A DNA stretch of 64,000 bases, from positions 10,777,400 to 10,841,399 of the forward strand of contig NC_049988.1 of assembly GCF_000003815.2 (NCBI RefSeq), given 5' to 3'. Below are positions 10,627 to 32,054 of the stretch, piece after piece. Numbering within the stretch: position 1 is the stretch's first letter; each line of letters opens with the position of its first letter. The notes under the pieces are model-generated. The model ran no database searches. It was not told the origin of the DNA and was given only the letters and a program-made list of their open reading frames with translations. Position numbers and translations under genes: made by a program. Origin of the DNA: Branchiostoma floridae (taxonomy: Eukaryota; Chordata; Leptocardii; Amphioxiformes; Branchiostomatidae).

Positions 10627-13250
10627 GCCAGCGATGTACTGAGGTTCCTCTGTGATGAACGTTTCTGTTGGGTACGTTATTCCAGCAAACCAACGGTTTT
10701 AAATGGCCTTCTGGAAACACAGGGTCTGTATGACCGAAGTGACAGACCAGACTCTGTGTATTGGTATAAGCAGTGAAGAGACCAAAGACCACGCCTTAGA
10801 CTACCTTTGTCCACACACAGGTGACCCCATTACATAAGTTTGATCAGCAGTATTTGCTGACGGTCCTGTCACTCACTGACCTCAGCCCCTTATCTTTACC
10901 AAGAGATCACAACAATGATATATATATTATGGATTGTTCTTGATATGATGATAAACGCACAGAGCTGTTCACATTACTTTCCACTTGCTCTTAAGACTTT
11001 GCTACTCTCTGTTCGATAGATAAATTCAAGTACACTCTGGGAGGCGATAATCCACATTGTGTACAAGTAGGCAAATATATCCACGATTGTTTATACCGTA
11101 GAACTAATAGTGTAAATGACATGCTAGACCCTTTATGTTGATATAGATATCCTATAGATATCCATACATATGTGTTTAGTTGTACTGTGAGTAGTTGTTA
11201 TACATGTAGACCTTACGAAAGTCGCTGTACTTTTGTCGTGTCAATAAAGATTGTCTATATAATATGACATGCATCAGGGACTTACTACTTAAGAGACTGG
11301 GGGCGACATAAACTTCTGCAACTTATGATCCACTGAAGAATGTGTCACGTGTTTTATCTATCTACACAACGTTACATCACAGAATGGTAAATTGCTCATT
11401 TTTGCATAAAAGTTAGACAGTCGAAAATTTATATTTTGTTGTTGTTTCAGATTACATACAGTTACTTCGATTTATACTAAAGATGAACTTTTAAAGAATG
11501 ACATGCATCAATCCTTACCATTAGTTCTTAAAAATGTCGTTGGGAATTTCTGGCCAGTTCTTTATCTTGAGCGATTTCTAAAAGCTCAAGAGTTCTGTTG
11601 TACAAGCTACATACAAAATCAAAATAAAATCAAAGAATGTTTCTACTTTTCACTTCCTACTATGAATATGTTAAAGCCTTTACCTGGAAAGTATTCCCTC
11701 CATAATATGAAGACAAATTTTAGTCCAGGCAGCCAATACCAATTTCGAAAATAGGTTACACTTTTGAATAGAATTGAGCTATTTAAGTCTCGTGTCTTTA
11801 CAAACAGTACCCTACTTTTTCATAGCAATTGAAACCATTAGCTGGGTAACCATAATTTCCTTCTAAATGTTATAAACGAAACCAAATGAATGGTTGACAA
11901 GTTACAACTCCGTCCTTTCATACAAACCACAACCTTTATTCATTACCTCAGTAATTCTTTTTCTCCCAATTGCCAATAAATACGATCATCAAAAATGAAG
12001 TCTTTAAAAACATGAAATGACAGATCAAAGGAATGACATTACTAGTATGTTATCACCATTGGACCAGCCTCATGGTGATCCCGTTTTAAAAGAAAAAAAT
12101 TTAGATAATGACAAAAAATATTGTTAATAAACGTACAGACCAATCATAACTGTCCATCACAATTAGCAGTTCAACCAATGATAAGATGGCAATTAGCTGT
12201 TCGACCAATGATAGAGTGCTTTGTGTCTGTCAGAAAATTCTGATTTTTCCATTTTCTATTTTGCATTTTTTCATTTTGATTGAAGTGGATAGTACTGGTC
12301 AAATGGAAAGTGTTGTTGATTTTGATGGGTGAATTTCGTTTAACAATCTCCTTCAACTGAAATCAATCATATACTGTATTTCTAAAGTAATGTTCACTGG
12401 CTTATCCAAGGAGGTTAAAATACATCTTTGGCTTCAGTCAGGTGTAATATTTCATGTTATTCCATAGGAATGCTGCAACTAAACAATGGCATATTAAACA
12501 CTGAAACATGTAGTTTACAGTATGTGCTATATAAGCCCTATGGCCTCTTTACCTTATATTGCCACATAGTTTTACATAAACAATAATATAATTGCAAACA
12601 TGGTAAAATACACTTATAATAATAAATAAACAATAGACTGACCTACCCCTACCTCTATTACATTTGGTCCTACTACATACATACTGCTGAGGAATGAAGA
12701 GTGTGGTTAAATTTTACTGGCAAGTAAGTAGGCAGAGACATTACTGTTGTCATGTACAAAAGTTCAAAATTATTTGCCTTGTAAATTACATTATTTGAAT
12801 GCTGATATGAATATACCATTACTGATTTCCATTTGAGTTTGTATCACAATTTCTTAGATAAAATGTATTGCAAATTTTTCCCTGAATTTTGGTAACTCTT
12901 ACCCTTACCGTAACAAACTATGCCAATTCTGCCATTCACAGTATTATGCAGAATAACTTTATTTGCCTCAATACATTAATACAGAGACAAATGTATATTA
13001 AATAGACTCTATGTAAAACATCTTTTTTTTCTAGTCTGCTTTTTGTACTGCGTTACTGCTTTGGTCCACTTCCTCATCAGATGAGAAAAGGTTGTCTGAT
13101 GTTTGGAGTTCACTCATTTGGTCCAGGTGATATGTTGGTTGTGTAGTTTGACAACAAGCAAGCTGGAAAAGGGAGAACAATCACTGATTGTCTGTGTCAT
13201 GTGTGACGAGACATTGTCAACACAATGTACAACTTTTATATCACACAGTA
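10627..13250. other. Intergenic AT-rich stretch between SLCO start and NRAMP end
   Basis: The left few hundred bases should include the SLCO 5' UTR and promoter, but no clear core element can be chosen by eye. 11-13 kb is AT-rich with no supportable exon on either strand. A minus-strand AATAAA (plus TTTATT near 12958) could serve the NRAMP 3' UTR. Confidence 0.4.
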
Positions 13251-13261
13251 TGCTATAAATG

Positions 13262-13505
13262 TGATCTCGTCCAAGTTTTAGCTGATCATGACAGAGAGGA
13301 CAGAGAGGACAGATGCTATGTACAGTATTCACAGGTTCATTGTACCTGAGAAATGCCCCTAGCTCTTTTTGACAATCAAACTGAACAGTGGACCTAAGGA
13401 CTGCAACCCTTTCCGGGGTAGCGTGCATGTCGGGTGATCGGCTCACGGCTTCTAGTTCCAGAGGCAGGGCCGCTAACCACTGGACAACACTCACTACGAT
13501 GATCA
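13262..13505 (-). mobile_element. SINE-like element (tRNA-related head)
   Basis: On the minus strand, GTTGTCCAGTGGTTAGCGGC resembles a tRNA box A region. It is followed by a body containing GAGCTAGGGGCATTTCTCAGG and a duplicated CTGTCCTCT. The head is similar to that at 20345-20445. It lies just downstream of the NRAMP stop codon and could be in its 3' UTR. Box B is poor. Confidence 0.45.
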
Positions 13506-13675
13506 TTATCATGATGTACATGTACTGGCAGTATCATTACTCCCATGGCTCCGCCCCTCAGGTGTTGCCAAAAATTTTGTCACTGGAAATCCAGGGGAAT
13601 GACTTTCCATACTAGCTACATGTACTTGGTATATCATAGGCACTACAATGATGTCTTTTACAGTTACTTACCTTT

Positions 13676-22862
<9,187 letters not shown>

Positions 22863-23394
22863 ACTATGTGCAGACTGGTCCTGTACCATCACACACTGTT
22901 CTTACAGCATGAGGAGGGTACTGAGAAGAGGGGGGGTCTTGTCGTGGAGTCTGGTGGCTCTGGTAGAGAAGTAATAATGGTGGATCTACTAGTAGGGAGT
23001 GGCAGTCTACAATGGAGAGGGAGAAAAGAATGATCTTAAGATGAAGTGGGGAAGTTATAGGTTGCCGTTGCAATACTGTACTTAGTATAGTAAGATCCAT
23101 TATATATGCTGTCAAGAAAGGCTTTTAGAGTATTTTATATATTTATTATTAAGTGCTTACCTAGAAATTGTAAGAACAGTACAATTCAGACACAGTAACA
23201 GTCTGTTCACATCAATGTTAGTTCAATAAAGATTGAATTGAATTGGATAGAAAAAAATCTTTCGTGCAAGAGCCTGTCATTTCATTAGTTGGAGGCAACC
23301 TAAGCAATATTACGGCGTCGAAGTGGAAATATTCTGAATAAGGTAATCTGCATGATATTGACATCTACTGCACTGTATCCTCATATTTACATCA

Positions 23395-23480
23395 TAATGA
23401 ATGAATGAAGACCTTTATTGCACATTTTTGCCACACCGGGCTATGTACAGGTCACAACAAGGCATGATAAAAAGATAATT
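23395..23480 (-). mobile_element. Possible LINE 3' tail
   Basis: On the minus strand, TGCAATAAAGGTCTTCATTC is followed by further ATTC units. A related sequence (ATAAAGGTCTTCATC) lies on the minus strand near 15375-15395. Short tails of this kind suggest 5'-truncated retroelements. Confidence 0.35.
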
Positions 23481-23936
23481 TGATACTTTGAGCAGTTAAA
23501 AACAGCCCAGAGACAAGTTGCATGAGGATATTCAAGGATCTGGAATCCTTGTGCAACTCATTCCCGCGCTGTTTTTAACGGCTCAATTTATGAAATAATG
23601 ATGTAAACGCGCTAAAATAGTGCATTAGATCTATTATATGAGTATTACTTATAATGACTTACCCATTAGATCTATCTAGGAATCTCTCATTGTATTTTAA
23701 CAGAAAGTGAAGATGCTGCTCCTAATTGTCCTTCCTGCAAGAAAACATAAATGAATTAAGAAATGACACACAAATGTACACTTTTAAACATTTGATATCT
23801 GTATGTATATGGCGCCCGTATTACCGCCCTTTGGCGTAACACACCAGCTTTGATATTTAGTCACCTATAATTGGTTTCAATGAAGGGATGGTAAAGGGTT
23901 CATTGTAAACTCAGCTACATGTATTGCCCTGATTTA

Positions 23937-24150
23937 ATTATTCATTCATTCATTCACACATACAAGCATACATACACATTATACGGCAATATACGCACAC
24001 GCATACATGCACACACATACATGCACACACGAACACAATGTACAAACACGCGCATATACCATTTCTCTCTCTCACACACACACACACGCGAACTCACAAA
24101 CACGCACACGTACACACACACACTGACACAAACAGTGAAACACTGTGAGA
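23937..24150. repeat. ATTC and CA-rich simple repeats
   Basis: ATTCATTCATTCATTCACACA grades into imperfect CA/CATA runs up to about 24130. Non-coding, upstream of NRAMP. Confidence 0.8.
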
Positions 24151-24389
24151 AACAAACAACTTAGAAAGACAAGCATGCCATGAAGACAAAGAAAAGTGAC
24201 AGTTTGCCAATCCAACTGCCCACGTGTCACAGGTAGCAGCTGCTTCGTACTATTTGTGTAACATTATGCACATCCTATACTGTATATTATCTAACCGCCC
24301 CCCTCCCCATCCATCGCCACGCAGTGCGGTGTAGAGTCATCATACTGATTTTAGAACTTCAGATCGCTGAAGTAACAAAATAACTTGGA

Positions 24390-25130
24390 ATTCCTTACTT
24401 GCAACAAGGCGTGAAGACAACAACCCAAATCTCTCCGCGGCTGCAATGCTATAAAAATATTTCCTAAACATTGATACCGGCGAGTTGTCGAACTACGAGA
24501 CTACACCTGCGTGTCCTCACTTCCGGGTTTCGAGATGGATTGTGGGTAATGCGTCATATCATCACAAAACTTGGCGTGGAGAAAGTTTGTTGGAACCAAA
24601 GTGTTGCTAGCAATAGTCTGCTGTGTTATGCGCTTTTCCAAGTTCAAAGGACTGCTGATGTATCTAATATGACATTTTCACTGCACACTGGACTGAGCCG
24701 GACTGAAGTATGACTGAAGCAAGGACCTGATTGTGTTTGGGCTTTTACCACTTTATAGCAATTTTTTAGAACTATTCAATAGCCTAATTGCTCTATTATT
24801 GCTTCCCATCGACAATAAATATTTAAGGGGCCCTCATTAAATGCTCTAACTTCATCTTTTAAATTTTAAAAATTCCACAGTATTCCAATACAGTGTGCAG
24901 TGACTGTAGCAAAATATCACATGGTAAAGCATCCCCATGGTTCATGTGGACCAGTCCAACTCACCTGGCTTGACGTCATGAATTTTGTACGGGCGAAAAA
25001 CAGCTCACGGCTGTGAACTTTTTGGCTACTTATTTCGGAACTTTTCAGTCGACTCGAAGACAGGAGCACCTTGGCGAATCATTGAGGGACTGTTTTGAGA
25101 TTTTATCAAGCGGCATTTGGGGTCAGGTGG
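24390..25130. promoter_or_regulatory. Probable divergent promoter region
   Basis: NRAMP (minus) and the acidic-protein gene (plus) point away from each other across this stretch. Candidate non-coding first exons are a minus-strand segment ending at the donor CAA|GTAAGG near 24397 and a plus-strand segment ending GGGGTCAG|GTGGGT near 25127. No TATA element was identified. This is inference from gene orientation and splice-like sites only. Confidence 0.3.
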
Positions 25131-26651
25131 GTGTCATGATTTTACATTAAGCGTTCTCTGAGTAACTTAAGTGACTTGTAATCTCACCTGTATTATCCGC
25201 TTAACATATGACCTCGTCGTCGTCGTTTTATTTTTCCCAAAAGCTGCAACCGAGCACAGTTATATGAGATAGAAGTCCCGAGCTTGGCTTATCTGTTTGG
25301 ACTGATAGTTGCATGCATATGATCTTGGTAGATGTGAGGTCGTTGATCAAAGTACCTGCAGTTACAATACAATGTTGTAAGTTGTAATACACCTGCAGTG
25401 GACAACCGTAACTTTAAAAATGTCGGCCTCCATTTTTCCTGTACAATATTCTCAAATCAATCGAGAAAATTGCCTCATCTTTCGCGTGAGAATGTCACAA
25501 TTTAATGATGACTGGTGCTTCACTAAGTATAAAATCCATAAATGTTCGAGGTGGCCGCCTCACCGCGAACTCAAAACCACCGCGAACATTTTTGTCCTGT
25601 CTTTTACCTGCCAAACCCATTGTCTTAACACTACATGTACAATCATTACCTTACATGTTGCAGTCTTGTGATGTGTAGGTGGCGCCTGTTACGATGAAGA
25701 CGCATAAAAATGCTTACAAAGACTACAAACAGAACCTTAGGTCATTGAACATTGAAAAGTACATAATCATAAAGAAGTGTTATGTATCCAGAGGGTAGAT
25801 AAATGTACCGTTAGATCAGTGACAGTTCAAGTTCAAGGGTCACGCCAGCACTGCCGGAATCCGGAAGTGACTGTTCTGTTCTGTTCGCCTATGCACCATT
25901 ACCCAGTCTCTAGTAGGTGAAGCTCTCCGTAAAGTCGAGTGTTTCCCGAGTTTATTGTACAGTTTGTGACTATAGCGTTATTGCGAACTCAAAACCACCG
26001 CGGAGATTCCATTTTCTCTGTCCATGACCACTATAGCTAGAGCTACCTATCCAAGTATAACTAAGAGTGGTATTGTGCTAGGTATGTAGACATATTTAAC
26101 ACAGAAACCGCAATATATGCAGTAACTCTACATTTTTATTAAAGATACATCAAACACAAATGCCATTTTGATGTGAATGGACGAGACAAATGGTGTATAA
26201 TAACTTCAGTTATACAGCTTATATCTTCACATCATGGACAATAGAATATTTAACGAAATAAGCAAATATTGCATGATAACAAATGCAAAGACAAAGTTTG
26301 TGTGGTCAACATAATTTCACAACTGACACGAGAAAAGTGAAGCAAACTACCCCGTTAAGTTAAAAGTTCTTTTAAGCATTGTCAGGAAGAGTATTCAAAT
26401 TAACAATGTGTCTAAGCATGCCATAAAACTTGCAAAAAGAGAACTGAGCGCTGGCCATGTAACAACATGTAGGGCAGTGTACTTTATACCTTGGCATAAC
26501 GGTATCACCAATGCTTAAAACCGCGTCATAGTGTTTTGTGGCGGCGACAGATTTTGCATAAGTGTTCAAATTCTAATTGTGAACTATTCTTTCTATATCT
26601 ACAATATGCAGAATTGCTGTAACTCCTGAGGAGTGTTAAAGGGACCCAACA

Positions 26652-29600
26652 ATGGCAATGCCATATCCGCGGAACACCAGGACCTGTGTGAGACCGCTAT
26701 GGCGGACACTCCTTGCATTTATGTACAACCTACTCGTATCCCCTTGGATGAGGCTGTTCTGCCATTTCATTCGTCACCAAGAAGGTAATAAATTTGTCAT
26801 TATTGTTTAAGATCAATGACTAACTGCAATGGAGAGTGTGTATCTAATCCTTACTACTAAACAATGATCGCATGTAATGTGGGATCCAGCATCCATATGA
26901 CAATATATATATGGATATATATTTGTGATTTGGCATTTAGTATAGATTGATAGCATAATTCCATTGTATGAATGCAAAGACAAGAATAAGATATTAGCTA
27001 ACATACTTATAATATTATCTTATGATCATTGCGATATTAATGATAACGTCATTATCAAATTCAATTTGAGTCTCATAGACGAGTAGCATGGCCATTTTAA
27101 AGTTCGCCAGTTCCTTGCAGATTCGCACCCTGCTTCAGTTCCAAGGGAGCCTATTGCAGCCTCACCAGACATCCAACAAGCGGTATCCGAGAGTACAAAT
27201 CGGCCCACCCCTGTACTGTCCGTATCCCAACCTGAAGAGTCAAGTGAACCCGAAGATTCAAGTGTCGTCTCCGTCTTTGTGACATCGAAGACGGACATCG
27301 CCTATGATGATCATGCCCAAGTATCAGTCAACCCCGCAAACGTCAACGTGCCTGAGAGTGAGGTGGGAGAGGGAGTCGACGAAACCCTGTTCAAAACCAC
27401 AATCAAGGGGCGCAACGAAGACCTGCTGTACCTTCTCCGAAAACTTGACGGTGACTCTCGTGCCATCGCTATTGTTCGCAAACTTCTACAAGAGACCCTT
27501 GAGCAGGACGGTGTAAGCTACACTGACGAAACCAGCGATGAGGAAACGTCTCTTTACGTAAGTGTGGACCTTGCCCTAGAAGACGACGGAGATGACGACG
27601 TCGATGCCATGAAGGACCACACCCAGGAAGCGTCCTCAGCGTCACCTCTTGATGAGACAGCTGCTACCGCAGGCAAAAACGTGGCAGAAGAACCTTCCGG
27701 AGACCAGGACACAACTGAAGAGACAGCTGGTGCCGAAACTGACCAAACAGTCAGCGGGAGTAACCGCAACGATATTGGACCCCTTCGATCCCTGACAGCT
27801 GAGGTCAGTGTCTGCTATGGGTTACAAACGTATCCCAAACTTGATGATATTTTACAGTCGTTTACTGTGTTCATCAACAAAAGAAGTAGAAAGAATCTAT
27901 ACTGTTTGTTTTGTTGATAATCACAGGAAAGGAACACGGCATCTGACTACTTCACCGGCACTCCTGACAACAGTCGTCCGCCAGACAACGATGACCAGGA
28001 ACAACAAGAGAATTGTGACATTGACAGCGGGCCCCATGAGATGCTCCACCTGGATCATCTTGAACCATCAAACACGGTAATTAAATTTTCACCCTTACAC
28101 CAAGATTGTATGGGGGTACAGTGGGACACTATTATTATAGTAATGTCCCACTGCGTTCTCCTCGGTATTATAGTTATGCTACTAATACTGCGCGTTCTCC
28201 TAGACCTTGAGAGCCTCACCCGCGGCCTATACAATATAGGTATGCCTTAGACAGGCTCCGCTAACCCGGGCGGAGGTTTCCACTGATCAGCTGTCAGCCA
28301 ATCAGAGAATCGTCTTTACCTGAAGAAAACATTCAGGCGATTCTCTGATTAGATGACAATTGGTTAGAAGTTTTAGAAGCCATGGCCATGTTCACAAAAG
28401 TGGAAACTTCAGCCAGGTTTAGCCGATGAGTGCCTCATGTATATTTTGTAGGCAGCTGGCGATGCTCTGTGTATGAAATGGTCTTCTTGCAAGTGATCAG
28501 CTGTGTAGACCAAATGTCATTAGTCTGTGTTTTAGAGCGTCTATTTTGAAATCCTATACGAGAGAAAAACTCACCCATCTCTATTGTTATCTCTCCCTTG
28601 TAAGACTGGCTGCGCACTGAAACAGAGGGATTGCTTCAACGCCGATACCTTTGATGAGACAACTGGGCCATCAGGACTGTTTGAGATAGAGGTACCGGTG
28701 AGTATCCAGCGTATAACGAGACCTCAAAACAAAAGCTCAAAACTACAAAATCCTTACTGAATTGTACATATTGCCCTTAGCCCTATGGACGCTTGATAGC
28801 ATGCTATTGTATCTTATTGGCAGACCCGGACAGAAATTTGGAGTTCACGTTTAGTTTTCACAAAGATCGATTGATAAAAAGTGTCGATATCTATGTATGT
28901 TGCGGTCAAATTCCCAAATCAGGGCCCTGTCGGAAAGTTACAGGATTAGTTACACAAAATAAAGCTGTTTATCAAGTAATGGTCACACATTATGCTCATC
29001 GACCCTTCTTTCTTCATGTTTTGTGTGTTTGTGCCCCTTTCATATCATACATAATTCGTTCGATTCCTGAGGGGGCCCTTTCTGGAAATGTGACCGCAAC
29101 ATTCATGTATATGCATACACTCTTTAGGAGAACCCTGGACCACCCAATGCCAATGGCGCGGACGGCTTAGTACACGATGAAGAAACTGAGCGCACGCGGA
29201 AGGATGACTGTGGTGGGATCAACGTTGAGGTGGACAGCGGCCCGAAGGAAATGCTCCACGGCGTGTCATTTTCGAAAGCCCTGGTAGGACATACTGTCTA
29301 TAATTCCGCACATGGTTAATACTGGGTACAGTAGAAGCCGTTTAATTGCACAGCCTATTCTCCATCGTATTTCGTGCAATTATCCGGCTGGTGGAACCAT
29401 GCGAAGTCACTCAGCTGGACCGCATCGGTTTGGGATTTTAGGATTCCGTGCAGTTAACAGAAGTATGCGATAATCCGTTATGCAATCAACTGGCTTCTAC
29501 TGTACATGATATTCGTATGAATAATTCTTGTTCTTGCTTTACCGATAAGATTTCTTTTAAATCTCTGTGAATAAGTATCATATTAGAAAACACAGCATTG

Positions 29601-30793
29601 TCACAGTGATACATTTAACGGAATTGCGCATCACAGAACTAGTTCACTTAAATCTTACTTTGTTGTGCTGAACAATCCACAGGAGGACATCCGACTGAAC
29701 CACGGCGATGATGAGGACAATGAACCCAACAGACGTTACCATGGCGATGTCTGTTGCGGGGATGTTCAGGTAAGAAAAAAACTTTATCAACACGTTTTTT
29801 CATATAAAAATCTATTGTAGAAATTTGCTATAACAGGGGAGCTCAGTTGATATTCATAGCTATATATCTACAGTGACAGTAAACCTTTGTCCCAGCACAA
29901 GGGAGCGAGGAAGGTCCTTTCTGTGACGTCATCACACACCTTTTGATTTGTCCTACCAGAGAGCACACAGTAAACAATTAGTTTTCAGAAAAGACGAACA
30001 CGTTACGTGAATGATAGGCATTTTAAAGGCTACTTTTAGCCCTGAAAAGTATTCATGATTGGTCATATCTACAACAGAGAGCCTTTAAGTAGCTTTGGAC
30101 CAAATCACTTTTAAAGAATGTGAAAATTGTCATGACGACATATATGTATTCTTTGTAGCCCCCACGGGATGCCTGGGGCCTTGAACGCCACGAGGAGGTC
30201 GCAGATAAAGGACTTGTTGTCTCAGCGATGAAACATGTCTCAAAACCGGCTGGACAAGACACGGGGTAAGGTTTCAATAAGTAAGACTATTTCATATTAA
30301 GCATGCTTTTGAATAGGAAAGAGATTAAAGAGACGTTACTTAAGCCAGCTTAAGCCTATTGTCCTGCGGGATGATTATTTCTAACAAACATACATGTACA
30401 GGACAAACAAAAGATATAAATCCCGGAAGTTCTGCTGCAACTCGACCTTGACTATTGTCCCTAGAAGGTCCATCAACCTACCAAAATCATTAATCCGTCC
30501 AAAATTAAAGTTTTTCAAATATCTGGAAACACTGACAGACAGACACGTACACATACACACACCCACGTGCAGAGACACACTCAAAACATTTTAGGTAGCT
30601 AGCTTACAACTCACTTTGCCAACATGACAACAATCTTCACGTTTACAGAATCGTTGGACAGGACATGGACGACCCGAAGCTCAGCATTGAGGGCAACAGC
30701 CGCGCCAGCTTTGATATGGGACAGCAGGGACTCCGTGTCAACAACAACAACAATGATGCCATGGGTCGTACTCCTGACATGGACTGTGGCTAG
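26652..30793 (+). CDS. Acidic protein of unknown function with duplicated cassette exon
   Basis: Not recognised. Coding exons: 26652-26784 (ATG), 27121-27803, 27927-28076, 28605-28697, 29128-29283, 29683-29769, 30159-30265 and 30649-30793 (TAG). Phases match at every junction and the product is 517 residues. Residues 1-44 are basic and hydrophobic (LLAFMYNLLVSPWMRLF), perhaps a membrane-facing helix. The rest is strongly acidic and probably disordered, apart from a possible helical segment DLLYLLRKLDGDSRAIAIV. Exons 27927-28076 and 29128-29283 are both phase 0-0 and share the core DSGPxEMLH, so one is probably a copy of the other. An alternative acceptor for exon 4 is at 28626 (same frame). 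A non-coding first exon may lie near 25.1 kb. Confidence 0.75.
28251..28435. mobile_element. MITE in intron of the acidic-protein gene
   Basis: Imperfect terminal inverted repeats (GCTAACCCGGGCGGAGGTTT against AAACTTCAGCCAGGTTTAGC) plus an inner pair, CAGAGAATCG / CGATTCTCTG. Non-coding. Confidence 0.65.
29329..29502. mobile_element. Pogo/Tigger-like MITE
   Basis: Flanked by TA on both sides, with terminal inverted repeats CAGTAGAAGCC and GGCTTCTACTG. This end sequence and TA target are typical of mariner/pogo-group elements (family knowledge). No transposase. It lies in the intron after exon 29128-29283. Confidence 0.75.
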
Positions 30794-31659
30794 TGTGAAC
30801 AGGAATGCATGACAGAAATTTTGACACGTTTTGTGGGACGATTCACAGTACACAGTACTCCACACTGTTTTCGCACAAATTGCTTTGCAGTAGGCGCTTA
30901 TGCTATATACTGTCGTGTAACTTGTAAGAGTGCTCTATTGATTATGTGTATGCAACGTGGAACAGTACTTGTTTACAAATACATAGCAAAGAAAGAATAG
31001 TACGAAAGTGTACGAAGGGAACATCTCTATTTTCGGCTCTGCAGCTACCAGCATGCAACAGCTGGACAATCGGAGATGTTCAAGGCAGTTAATGTTTCCT
31101 GTAATACTTTAGCCTTGAATAACATTTGATTGTTCAAAAAACTATGATGGACGTGAAACCTGTAGGGATTTTGGAGTAATATAGCCAAAGTCATGTTTGA
31201 ATCCATACCTATACATGTATATATATATAGAGAAATTACCAACCTTATTACAGGATACTTCACCATGTACCACTATACAATTTGTACATCATTATCTCAC
31301 ATGTAGGTGTTGAATTAACAGTGTTTTGAATTAACCAGATACTGACATCTTATGATACTTAATTCTTAACATAATGTTCTCGAATTTTGTTTTTAAAAGT
31401 GCAGGAAAATGTTTACATTTGAAAGAAGTATAACCTTCTTAGATTATGACTAACTAACTACTGGTGACTATAAGATCAGTAGCAGTAGAATATGTATCCC
31501 GATTAATTTCGACACATTGTCTTGTAATATTGATAAATTGAGGTGTGCCTGATATGCATATTTTTATAATAGTCAATTCATGCTTAATTGTTAGCGTTGT
31601 TTTATTAGAGAACATCAATCTGGTATACACATGTAGCATGCTTTGCTGTCGCAGTGAGA

Positions 31660-31674
31660 AATAAAATGAATAAA
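31660..31674 (+). other. Candidate poly(A) signals for the acidic-protein gene
   Basis: Two AATAAA hexamers (31660-31665 and 31669-31674) lie about 870 bases after the stop codon at 30793, so the 3' UTR could be about 0.9 kb. The stretch 30794-32054 holds no other supportable exon. A minus-strand AATAAA near 31601-31606 could serve the convergent gene, making the two 3' ends close or overlapping. Confidence 0.5.
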
Positions 31675-32054
31675 ATCCAATGACTGTAATATCTTGTTAA
31701 TATCTTGCTAAAGATATGGGAATGGCAATGTAAACATTGAACTGTTTTTTTTCTACATTGTCCTTAAGAGCAATATGCACAAGTACTTGCCGTTTCCCAA
31801 CAGCGTATATTCCTGCTGGATGATTAGAAAAAAAAGACTTATTTTCCTATAAAGTTCTCCCTCAGCATAAGTAAAATACTCTCATGGAGAATATGTTTAT
31901 AGAGAATTTAGAAAACAAATTCTGCTTATAGAGTATAGAAACAACTTTTCCTCGTTCGGGGTACTAGCCATACGATGGTCGCACAAGCTCAAACTCAACG
32001 CATTCGTAGGGCAGTGTACGTGCCTAGTAAATATGCTTAGAGATTAGCAACAAC

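Noticed and set aside
13470-13500. CAGTGG on the minus strand as an iron-responsive element loop for NRAMP
   Set aside because: The five bases on each side do not pair and the sequence belongs to the tRNA-like SINE head.
13114-13521. A 135-codon minus frame downstream of NRAMP
   Set aside because: It runs through a SINE-like element, has no splice partner, and its composition follows the repeat.
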